DNA of 10,221 nucleotides. Source: CAYHYG01 sp964360835. Lineage in GTDB: Bacteria; Patescibacteriota; Patescibacteriia; UBA1558; 2-01-FULL-52-15. The translations under genes were made by a program, and so were the position numbers. How positions within the stretch are numbered: position 1 is the first letter of the stretch; each line of letters opens with the position of its first letter. The stretch spans positions 1 through 10,221 of the forward strand of contig CAYHYG010000033.1 in assembly GCA_964360835.1 (NCBI GenBank), read 5' to 3'. The notes beneath the pieces are model-generated. The model was not told where the DNA came from, ran no database searches, and saw nothing but the letters and a program-made list of their open reading frames with translations. Of this stretch, positions 1 to 5,318 are shown in pieces.

Positions 1-303
1 TATTCGCGCCGCTATAATTCGGCTGATTACACCGAGTATCTCTACGACCACACCAATCAGCGCATCAAGAAACACACCTTAGTCTACGTCGCGCCTCCCG
101 GTACCGGTTGTGAAGGACATCCTCACCTGGGTTCTAGTGCCTTGGTAACCAATACTTCCGGTACTATCACCGAATTGAGTGATTATCTACCGCAGGTTGT
201 GAAGGACATCCCGAAGATTGTCCTGATCCTGAGTTGGGAGCGCCGACTATCATTGAGCCGATTATTGAACCGGCGCCAGGGAAGTTACCTGTGCCAGTAT
301 TAG
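1..303 (+). pseudogene. Rhs/YD-repeat protein, C-terminal core fragment (5' end outside window, frame broken)
   Basis: Frame 1 is open from the first base to a TAG at 301-303. It begins with a recognisable YD repeat, TEYLYDHTNQRIKKHT, and further on has HLGSSALVTNTSGTITELSD followed by YLP. This matches the Rhs core signature in which a DHLGS motif leads into DYYPFG. Rhs proteins are large secreted or surface shells that carry a variable toxin at the C-terminus. Here the usual FG after DYLP and the remaining core motifs (GLYYFGARYYD type) are absent, and from about 195 the frame reads nonsense. A 17-bp repeat at 106-122 and 195-211 encodes GCEGHP in frame 1 at its first copy and in frame 3 at its second, where it leads into a plausible linker. 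The real protein therefore probably continues in frame 3. The break may be real decay or a misassembly in a repetitive gene. The Rhs identity is confident; the exact local structure is not. Confidence 0.75.
106..211 (+). repeat. 17-bp perfect direct repeat pair, 89 bp apart
   Basis: The word GGTTGTGAAGGACATCC occurs at 106-122 and again at 195-211. The offset of 89 bp is not a multiple of three, so the two copies lie in different reading frames but both read GCEGHP when taken in frames 1 and 3 respectively. The segment between them encodes the HLGSS...DYLP piece of the Rhs core. The arrangement looks like a recombination or assembly join at a short repeat. Confidence 0.85.
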
Positions 304-908
304 ACATTGAACCGGTTGATGAAGAACAAACTCTAAATTCTAATATCGAAGATCTTCCGCCCGAGGCGGATCGTCCTTTGGACGAAAACAGTAACGAAGG
401 TCAAAGTGTTGAAGCAGAAATTAGAAATGAGGTATTAGAAACCGGAAACAAAGTAAGTATTCAGAGTATTGATGAGAATATCTTAGAGCAACTTTTGGCG
501 GAGCCTGCTGAGATTCTTCCTTTAGATACGACTACCGATGAAGCTATTAGCCCTGAACCTATTATACCTATTGAACCCGATCCTATTGCTACATCCACCG
601 AAGCTATTATCACTCCAGAATCCATCGTCACCTTAACCGACGAAACTCTCCTTAGCCCAGACGTTGAATCCACCGATGCCTCACAACTCTCCCTAGAAGA
701 CCCAACTCCGAATTCAGCTCCGCGTCTGGAAGAATGCTATGGATCATCCGGTGGCAACTGGAGTTGTGGCTGGGGTGGTGGGAGGAGCGGCTTTTGCAGC
801 AGCTTTTCCTGCGAGCGCTGTGTCTGCAGGATATTCTGCTTTACCAACGATATTTACTGGCGCGACTGCAGTAGGTGCTGTCGGGAGTTCAATAGTTACA
901 GAGGATAG
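234..908 (+). pseudogene. Rhs gene, acidic Pro/Glu-rich linker segment in a shifted frame
   Basis: Frame 3 is open from 183. A TTG at 234 is the first possible start, but the segment most likely continues the Rhs protein after the frame change at the 17-bp repeat, reading GCEGHPEDCPDPE before it. Residues 1 to about 160 are acidic and rich in Pro, Glu, Ser, Thr and Ile, with loose repeats such as DEAISPEPI, TEAIITPESI and DETLLSPDV. This looks like an extended extracellular linker. From about base 720 the frame-3 translation turns Cys/Trp/Gly/Arg-rich (ECYGSSGGNW onwards), which is typical of out-of-frame translation. There frame 1 takes over with a sensible protein (VWKNAMDHPVATGVV), so coding in this frame probably ends near 720 rather than at the TAG at 906-908. 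I do not recognise a catalytic domain, and a separate gene starting at 234 is unlikely. Confidence 0.5.
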
Positions 909-1224
909 TTCAATACCGATTGGCACGAGCTTTGGCAAACTAGGCACTGTGTCTAAGTTAAACCCAATATCCATAAAAGATATAGGTGGATTCACTCGCC
1001 ATGGAATAAATCAAATCGCAGGACGAGGCGTAAAACCAGAGTTTATTAAGCAAACGTTGGAGACACCATTATTAAACTTAGCCCAGCAGGGCGGCAAAAC
1101 ATTATATCTATCACAGAAAGCAGTTATTGTATTGACGCGGGCAAAAGAGATCGTCACTGCCTATACTTATAAAGAGTTTAATGAAACAATTAAGTCAATA
1201 TTAAATCTCATAAAAAATGAATAA
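739..1224 (+). CDS. Rhs C-terminal tip: hydrophobic segment plus DUF4258-like toxin domain
   Basis: The protein is 161 residues from ATG 739, but frame 1 is already coding-like upstream (RVWKNAMDHP) after a stop at 694-696, so this is probably the end of the Rhs polypeptide after a frameshift rather than an independent gene. Residues 5-50 are an Ala/Gly/Val-rich hydrophobic stretch like the segments that often precede Rhs toxins. Residues 84-142 resemble the DUF4258 pattern: H88 in TRHGINQ, R96 in GRGVKP, then a helix ending ETP, then KTLYLSQKAVIVL and IVTAYT with T140. DUF4258 and related small domains are RelE/BECR-like folds, often found as RNase toxins, so RNA cleavage is the best guess. 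The stop overlaps the next gene by 8 bp, a common layout for a toxin with its immunity gene. The toxin role comes from context and the motif pattern; the precise family is an inference. Confidence 0.6.
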   Translation: MDHPVATGVVAGVVGGAAFAAAFPASAVSAGYSALPTIFTGATAVGAVGSSIVTEDSSIPIGTSFGKLGTVSKLNPISIKDIGGFTRHGINQIAGRGVKPEFIKQTLETPLLNLAQQGGKTLYLSQKAVIVLTRAKEIVTAYTYKEFNETIKSILNLIKNE

Positions 1225-1498
1225 TAATCTAAAGAGAAAATATCTGGCTGAATTCAAGAGGTTAAGAGAAATTGTAAATAGAATAGATCCCGCAGGTTTG
1301 GTATCTGGTGGTGCGCCCTTTGATGAATATGATCAAGAAATTTCTGAATTACTTGTGAAAACAAAGAATATATTTGATCAAAAAAAGATTCAAGAGATAA
1401 TAAAGAAAGTTTTTATCGATGCGTTGGGAAACGATAGTATCATAAATAAAAATTTTGATAAAGAGATAGCTAAAGAGTTAAAAAATAATGAAGGATAG
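1217..1498 (+). CDS. Probable immunity protein, DUF1871-like
   Basis: This 93-residue soluble, charged protein starts at ATG 1217, inside the end of the upstream toxin segment (8-bp overlap), and ends with TAG at 1496-1498. Residues 18-45 read EIVNRIDPAGLVSGGAP and then FDEYDQEI. This resembles the DUF1871 core, where a helix leads to DPIGLI, then GAPxDEYDxEI. Small proteins of that type are found in Bacillus (YugE) and next to polymorphic toxins. It most likely binds and neutralises the DUF4258-like tip encoded just upstream, protecting the producer and its siblings. No signal peptide or membrane segment is seen, so it should act in the cytoplasm. It is AT-rich and Lys/Asn/Ile-rich, unlike the Rhs core. 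No good ribosome site is visible, and translation is probably coupled to the toxin. Confidence 0.6.
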   Translation: MNNNLKRKYLAEFKRLREIVNRIDPAGLVSGGAPFDEYDQEISELLVKTKNIFDQKKIQEIIKKVFIDALGNDSIINKNFDKEIAKELKNNEG

Positions 1499-1566
1499 TG
1501 ATTTGAAGCTCCGCCCAGACGCTTGGTGAAATTAGTAGAGGACTGCAAATTGGTCACACAGAATTC

Positions 1567-1932
1567 ATGAATTTAAGTGACTATGAGCAGGGGTTGACTG
1601 TTGGTGGAGCGGCTATGGATACGGCGTTGCTATCAACAGTTGCCGCTAAATCCGGTAGTGTGAGCGCCTATCAAAAGGGAGCATCAGTAGGATTAAAGGG
1701 TGAGAGGTTTGGGGTGAGTGTTGATTATATGTCTGGAGCCAAGGGCGTAGGTGTCTCAATTAGAGATTTCTCTAAATCGGCAAAGTATCGTGACACGAGA
1801 TTAATTGCATCAGATTTTCACGATATCAGAGTTTTGGGTGAAAATATTAAATTACCGCACATTGATATTACTATAGGCAATATTCAGATTAAACATTTCC
1901 CATGGAACCTAATTGATAAGATTAAGAAATAA
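1567..1932 (+). CDS. Orphan Rhs-type C-terminal toxin piece (unassigned family)
   Basis: Frame 1 is open from 1507, after a TGA at 1504-1506, and reads SSAQTLGEISRGLQIGHTEF before the first ATG at 1567. The coding signal therefore extends upstream of any start, as expected for a displaced tip cut from a larger Rhs protein. From ATG 1567 it is 121 residues. Residues 1-60 (LSDYEQGLTVGGAAMDTALL and following Gly/Ala/Ser-rich stretch) resemble the helical pre-toxin region that follows an Rhs core. Residues 80-115 are the likely active part, with DFHDIRVLG, then LPHIDI and IKHFPWN: H85, H98, D100 and H110 are candidate catalytic residues. I cannot place it in a named toxin family. A probable immunity gene starts 3 bp downstream. 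With no core, secretion signal or obvious ribosome site, it is likely a silent spare tip that recombination could attach to the main Rhs gene, or a dead fragment. Confidence 0.55.
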   Translation: MNLSDYEQGLTVGGAAMDTALLSTVAAKSGSVSAYQKGASVGLKGERFGVSVDYMSGAKGVGVSIRDFSKSAKYRDTRLIASDFHDIRVLGENIKLPHIDITIGNIQIKHFPWNLIDKIKK

Positions 1933-1935
1933 ATT

Positions 1936-2301
1936 ATGAATGATTATAATCAAGATGAATTCAAGAAATGGCTATTAGATATTATTTCTGGTAGATTAGA
2001 GGGGTCAAAGGCAACCACTGAGAGCCTTAAAAATCTTCAATATTATACTGAAGTTATTAATGATCTCTTTGATCTAATTAATCAAGTTACCTCATTTGAA
2101 GGATACGAGAAGCTTAAGCAAAGTCCTGATTTTCTGGTCGAGCTTTTTATCATTGAAAGAATGGAAACAGGGCAGAACCTTAATTACCTTGAAGAACGAA
2201 AAAGGCTGCACAGGATTATTCGAGAGTCCCAGATCAAGGAGTTGTATTTTAGTAACTATGATGAATTCAAAAGGGAGTATTTAAAAATCGCATCAATCTA
2301 G
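1936..2301 (+). CDS. Probable immunity protein for the orphan toxin tip (hypothetical)
   Basis: This is a 121-residue protein rich in Glu, Lys, Leu, Ile and Asn, predicted soluble and mostly helical. A run of helices covers about residues 5-60 (DEFKKWLLDIISGRLEGSK), and a second charged helical part covers 70-121. It has no signal peptide, no membrane span and no motif I recognise. It starts 3 bp after the orphan toxin stop on the same strand and ends with TAG. The immunity role is inferred only from this position, its size and its AT-rich composition shared with the first cassette. It could instead be an unrelated small protein. Confidence 0.5.
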   Translation: MNDYNQDEFKKWLLDIISGRLEGSKATTESLKNLQYYTEVINDLFDLINQVTSFEGYEKLKQSPDFLVELFIIERMETGQNLNYLEERKRLHRIIRESQIKELYFSNYDEFKREYLKIASI

Positions 2302-2354
2302 AAAGATCTTATAGTTGATCTTACGATCATATAAACCAAAAACAGACTTTAATT

Positions 2355-2819
2355 ATGGAGATAAAAAAGCTCTTAACAGCCCAGATAGGGCCCAAACCAA
2401 AAGAGACTAAGGATCAGGCCCGACTTTTACGCAGCTTTAAATCAGGTGCGCTGTGGTTTTTTTGGATAGGGGGACTTTCGGTGGTAAATACAATTGTCTT
2501 ATATATGGGATCAGAATGGAGAATGGTTATAGGGCTTGGCATAACGACAATATTAGATGTCATTGGTTATGACCACCCTGAATATTTTATTCTCGCTTCT
2601 ATTTTTTCCATAGCAATATCAGGTTGCTTCGTATTTTTTGGCTGGCGTGCGATAAAAGGTAAGCGGTGGCCGTTTGTTGTAGGTTCCGTTTTATATCTAT
2701 TGGATATTTTTATTTTGGTAGCATTGGAGGATTATATTGGGGTCGCATTTCATGCTTGGGGTGTTTTTGGGATATCAACTGGTTATATGTCGTTTTTGCA
2801 ATTACGAAAGATTAAGTGA
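2355..2819 (+). CDS. Multi-spanning small membrane protein of unknown function
   Basis: The protein is 154 residues with a basic N-terminal cytoplasmic stretch (about 1-28) followed by hydrophobic segments at roughly 31-51 (GALWFFWIGGLSVVNTIVLY), 56-71, 77-97, 105-124 and 127-147, so four to five membrane helices. The W-F-x-W-I-x-G-L-S-x-x-N pattern in the first span is reminiscent of widespread uncharacterised small membrane proteins, but I cannot name the family. It starts 53 bp after the second probable immunity gene. It could be a third immunity protein (membrane immunity proteins exist for pore-forming or envelope-active toxins) or an unrelated housekeeping gene. There is no clear Shine-Dalgarno site. 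The stop is TGA. Confidence 0.7.
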   Translation: MEIKKLLTAQIGPKPKETKDQARLLRSFKSGALWFFWIGGLSVVNTIVLYMGSEWRMVIGLGITTILDVIGYDHPEYFILASIFSIAISGCFVFFGWRAIKGKRWPFVVGSVLYLLDIFILVALEDYIGVAFHAWGVFGISTGYMSFLQLRKIK

Positions 2820-2954
2820 GTTATTGTGACGACCCTTCCATTAACTAATTACTGACCCAAGTTTTAGTTTGCGCCTAAGGTTTGGTCTTATGACGTCTTC
2901 TTAGTTATGAAGCTCTCAGCTTAACTACCATTCGTAACGAAAGATTGAAATTTA

Positions 2955-2963
2955 TGCTATAAT
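2955..2963 (+). promoter_or_regulatory. Extended -10 promoter for the I9-like/pgk operon
   Basis: TGCTATAAT at 2955-2963 is a consensus -10 (TATAAT, 2958-2963) with an extended TGn. There is no good -35 at 16-18 bp: the positions around 2934-2941 read TAACGA-like. The nearby TTGAAA at 2945-2950 is only 7 bp away, too close to serve. Transcription should begin about 2969-2971, leaving a leader of about 15 nt before ATG 2985. It is the only strong promoter seen before the metabolic genes. Confidence 0.6.
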
Positions 2964-2984
2964 AAAGCCAGAAATGGCTTTTTT
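2964..2984 (+). terminator. Hairpin with GAAA loop and T-run overlapping the promoter start site
   Basis: AAAGCCA (2964-2970), loop GAAA (2971-2974), TGGCTTT (2975-2981) form a perfect 7-bp stem followed by further Ts to 2984, just before ATG 2985. For transcripts arriving from the left it has the form of a short intrinsic terminator. For transcripts made from the adjacent -10 the start lies in or beside the loop, so the stem would not form. It could therefore insulate the operon from upstream reading. Confidence 0.5.
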
Positions 2985-3368
2985 ATGCTAACCAAAATTC
3001 TCAATAATCCAGCGTTCTTGTTGCTGGCCTTTATCTTGATTGCCGTGGCCATCATTACCTTTTGGTTTCCCCATGCCAATACTCCTTTACCCACTGCCAA
3101 AGTAGCTGATCAGCTCAAATGCAACAGCACCAAGATTAGTCCACGTCTGAATCAGATGGCGATCGGGGAGAGTGGCGCTATCAAGTTGATTGTCAGTCTG
3201 CGCCAAAAACCGGATGAAGCTACGGTCAATAAATATCAAAGATTGGGAGTGATGATGCAACCGGAAACTTGGATTTTTGATTATCTGGTGGCGGAAGCAG
3301 ATTACCGCGTCTTGTGTCGGCTGGCGGCAGAGGACGACGTTACGTACATTGACGCTTGGCAATCATGA
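2985..3368 (+). CDS. Membrane-anchored protein with inhibitor-I9-like (subtilisin prodomain-like) domain
   Basis: The protein is 127 residues. Residues 9-28 form one hydrophobic signal anchor (AFLLLAFILIAVAIITFWF), placing the rest outside the cytoplasmic membrane. Residues 66-124 follow the pattern of an I9/subtilisin propeptide domain: a first strand IKLIVSLRQKP, a helix DEATVNKYQRLG, then two strands and a second helix (ADYRVLCRLAAE) ending in DDVTYIDAW, like the usual 'DPNVKYIE' ending. Such domains fold and inhibit subtilases, but no protease follows here, so it may be a stand-alone inhibitor or a protein-interaction module. The domain call rests on pattern only. Its TGA overlaps the pgk start as ATGA, so the two are translationally coupled. 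It is the first gene after the extended -10 promoter. Confidence 0.6.
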   Translation: MLTKILNNPAFLLLAFILIAVAIITFWFPHANTPLPTAKVADQLKCNSTKISPRLNQMAIGESGAIKLIVSLRQKPDEATVNKYQRLGVMMQPETWIFDYLVAEADYRVLCRLAAEDDVTYIDAWQS

Positions 3369-4528
3369 AACTGCGAACGATCAAAGATATCAAAGAAGTA
3401 AAAGGTAAGCGATTTTTGGTTCGCGTCGATCTCAACGCGCCGATCAAAGATGGACATTTGGGGTCTACTGATTTATGGAAATTGCGTGCTTCCATCCATA
3501 CCGTCGAATATATCACCGAACGCGGCGGGTCGGTGATTATTTTATCTCATTTTGGTCGTCCTGACGGCAGACGTGATGCCGCGACTAGTATGAAACGAGT
3601 GGTCAAGAAATTTGCCCAGCTGCTCGGTCAGCCGATAGAGGTCTGGGATTATCCGGTAACAAAATGGCTCCGTCTCAGTCATAAATTACAGCCAGGGACA
3701 GTGGTAGCGCTAGAAAATCTCCGTTGGCACAAAGGCGAGGAGAGCAATAGCCCGCAGTTTAGTAAGCAATTGGCGGCCTTGGGCGATTATTACGTTAATG
3801 ACGCTTTTGGCGTGATTCAGCGTAAACACGCCTCAACCTATGGCATCACCAAATATAGGCCAAGTTATGCCGGATTTTTGCTTGAATATGAGGTCAGAAA
3901 CCTCTATAATTTACTGTCCAGAGCCAAGCGGCCGATCGTGGCTGTCATGGGTGGCAGTAAGATTGGCAGTAAGATTGGTCTGATCAAAAAGATGCTAGAT
4001 AGGGTGGATTATGTGCTTTTGGGTGGAGCTCTGGCCAATAATGTCTTGATGGCCCGTAATGTTAACATCGGCCGTTCGTTAGTAGATAGAGAGGTTAAGG
4101 CCTTGGACGGCTATTTGATGGATAATAAATTGCGGTTGCCGGTCGATGCTCGCGTGGCTAGTTCTCTCAAAACCAAGAGCCGTATAACAGCTATAGGCAA
4201 AGTGCGGGCCTCGGAAATTATCTATGATCTAGGACCTGATACCGTAGAGCTCTATGCGGCAATTTTGAAAAAAGCTAAGACAGTGATCTGGAACGGACCC
4301 TTGGGCTATTTTGAAGACCAGCGTTATGCCTGGAGTACACGGAAACTAATTGAGCAGTTGGCGGCGCATAAGTCCGAAGACTATGTCGGCGGCGGAGAGA
4401 CAGTCAAAGCAGTTTTACAGTCACGACTCGAGGACCGCTTACATTTTGTCTCTACCGGCGGCGGCGCGATGCTGGCACTCTTGGAGAATCCTAAACTTCC
4501 AGTACTTCAACAATTAATTAAAAAATAA
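3365..4528 (+). CDS. pgk: Phosphoglycerate kinase
   Basis: The enzyme transfers phosphate from 1,3-bisphosphoglycerate to ADP, giving ATP and 3-phosphoglycerate in the cytoplasm. The product is 387 residues, close to the usual 390-400. Visible signatures: VRVDLNAP (R20, D22, N24), R41, LSHFGRP (S61-P66), ENLRWHKGEE (R120), YVNDAFG then QRKHAS (R153), GGSKIGSKI (K199), LGGALANNVL, DLGPDT, WNGPLGYFE, VGGGETVKAV and STGGGAML. ATG 3365 is chosen because it overlaps the previous stop as ATGA and gives the usual N-terminus; an in-frame TTG at 3356 would add three residues. In the GGGD(S/T) loop the acidic residue is Glu (E345) instead of the common Asp, a conservative change near the nucleotide phosphates. 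Function is near certain. It is followed after 14 bp by the SIMPL-domain gene. Confidence 0.96.
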   Translation: MKLRTIKDIKEVKGKRFLVRVDLNAPIKDGHLGSTDLWKLRASIHTVEYITERGGSVIILSHFGRPDGRRDAATSMKRVVKKFAQLLGQPIEVWDYPVTKWLRLSHKLQPGTVVALENLRWHKGEESNSPQFSKQLAALGDYYVNDAFGVIQRKHASTYGITKYRPSYAGFLLEYEVRNLYNLLSRAKRPIVAVMGGSKIGSKIGLIKKMLDRVDYVLLGGALANNVLMARNVNIGRSLVDREVKALDGYLMDNKLRLPVDARVASSLKTKSRITAIGKVRASEIIYDLGPDTVELYAAILKKAKTVIWNGPLGYFEDQRYAWSTRKLIEQLAAHKSEDYVGGGETVKAVLQSRLEDRLHFVSTGGGAMLALLENPKLPVLQQLIKK

Positions 4529-4542
4529 TTTAATAAAAATAT

Positions 4543-5313
4543 ATGAATGAACAAATGAAAAATGCCAGCGGGGCATTCGCCCTCTTGGCGCTAGCTGGTA
4601 CATTCTTCCTAATCATGGGAGGAATCAATAAAATTAAAGAATATGGTTTCATCGGCAAATCGCCTGACTTTACCCGATCAATCTACGTTTCTGGTGAAGC
4701 CAGAGTTTCGGTTGTCCCGGATGTGGCCAAATTGAGTTTTGGTTACACCGTGACCAAACCGACGGTAACTGAAGCCCAGAAAGATAACGTCGACAAGATG
4801 AACGCTTTTATGAAAGTTCTGGAAAATAAGACTATCGACAAGAAGGATATCAAGACCAGCAACTACTCAGTCTATCCGGAGTACAACTATTTTGAAGGTC
4901 GTCAGACCATCCGTGGTTATACGGTTAGTCAGAATTTGGAAGTCACGCTCCGCGGTGAGAATATGAGCATGGCGGAGAGTTTGTTGGCCTTGGCAGCAGA
5001 AAATGGATTAAATCAAGTCGGTGGTTTGCAGTTCACCGTTGATAATCAGGAAACGTATCTGGCACAGGCCAGAGCTGAAGCAATTAAAAAAGCTCAAGCT
5101 AGCGCTCGCTCTATTGCGGAGAATACCGGTCTAAAACTGGGTAAGGTTATGAATTACAGCGAGTCACCTTCAACCGTTAATCCTCCCTATCCATATTACG
5201 CTGACAAAGCGGTTATGGGCATGGGTGGAGGAGTCCCCGCGCCAGAACCGACTATTAATCCGGGTACCAATGAAGTTTACATTAATGTCTCTCTGACCTA
5301 CGAAATAAATTAA
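4543..5313 (+). CDS. SIMPL-domain (DUF541) membrane-anchored protein
   Basis: The protein is 256 residues. An N-terminal hydrophobic segment at about 10-27 (GAFALLALAGTFFLIMGG) acts as signal anchor. Residues 46-256 form a SIMPL domain: SIYVSGEARVSVVPDVAKL matches the family's opening strand with PDxA, followed by EAQKDNVDKMNAFM, then KDIKTSNYSVYPEY, RGYTVSQNLEVTLR, a helix EAIKKAQASARSIAENTGLKLG, and the closing VYINVSLTYEI. SIMPL proteins are extracytoplasmic and include BP26/Omp28-like oligomers; no enzyme activity is established. A Pro/Tyr/Gly/Met-rich loop (about 207-240) interrupts the last strands. The gap to pgk is 14 bp and to eno 5 bp, so it is cotranscribed with glycolytic enzymes although it works on the other side of the membrane. 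An alternative start is ATG 4555. No Shine-Dalgarno is seen; the leader is A/T only. Confidence 0.9.
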   Translation: MNEQMKNASGAFALLALAGTFFLIMGGINKIKEYGFIGKSPDFTRSIYVSGEARVSVVPDVAKLSFGYTVTKPTVTEAQKDNVDKMNAFMKVLENKTIDKKDIKTSNYSVYPEYNYFEGRQTIRGYTVSQNLEVTLRGENMSMAESLLALAAENGLNQVGGLQFTVDNQETYLAQARAEAIKKAQASARSIAENTGLKLGKVMNYSESPSTVNPPYPYYADKAVMGMGGGVPAPEPTINPGTNEVYINVSLTYEIN

Positions 5314-5318
5314 CCCTC

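Larger units (their letters stand above)
2820..2984 (+). other. Intergenic region between the toxin locus and the glycolysis run
   Basis: These 165 bp hold no credible reading frame. An imperfect hairpin lies at 2903-2926 (AGTT and AAGCT pairing with AGCTT and AACT, with a 3-nt bulge), without a following T-run. An 11-bp palindrome TTCGTAACGAA lies at 2931-2941. The promoter and hairpin at the right end are listed separately. It marks the boundary between the AT-rich cassette region and the more GC-balanced metabolic operon. Confidence 0.6.

Noticed and set aside
716..1514. Shared 8-mer AGCTCCGC at 716-723 and 1507-1514, near both tip junctions
   Set aside because: It is suggestive of a recombination point, but eight bases occur by chance and the two copies are read in different frames.
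2305..2335. Repeated GATCTTA and a TGATC-TTAC-GATCA hairpin between the second immunity gene and the membrane protein
   Set aside because: The stem is only 5 bp with no T-run, and the TATAAA nearby has no properly spaced -35, so neither terminator nor promoter is supported.
2945..2963. TTGAAA at 2945-2950 as -35 for the TATAAT at 2958
   Set aside because: The spacer is 7 bp, far too short; the promoter is better explained by the extended -10.
3953..3976. Tandem 12-bp repeat GGCAGTAAGATT in pgk
   Set aside because: It encodes GSKIGSKI, which aligns without extra residues to the normal GGAKVSDKIG of PGK, so it is not an expansion.
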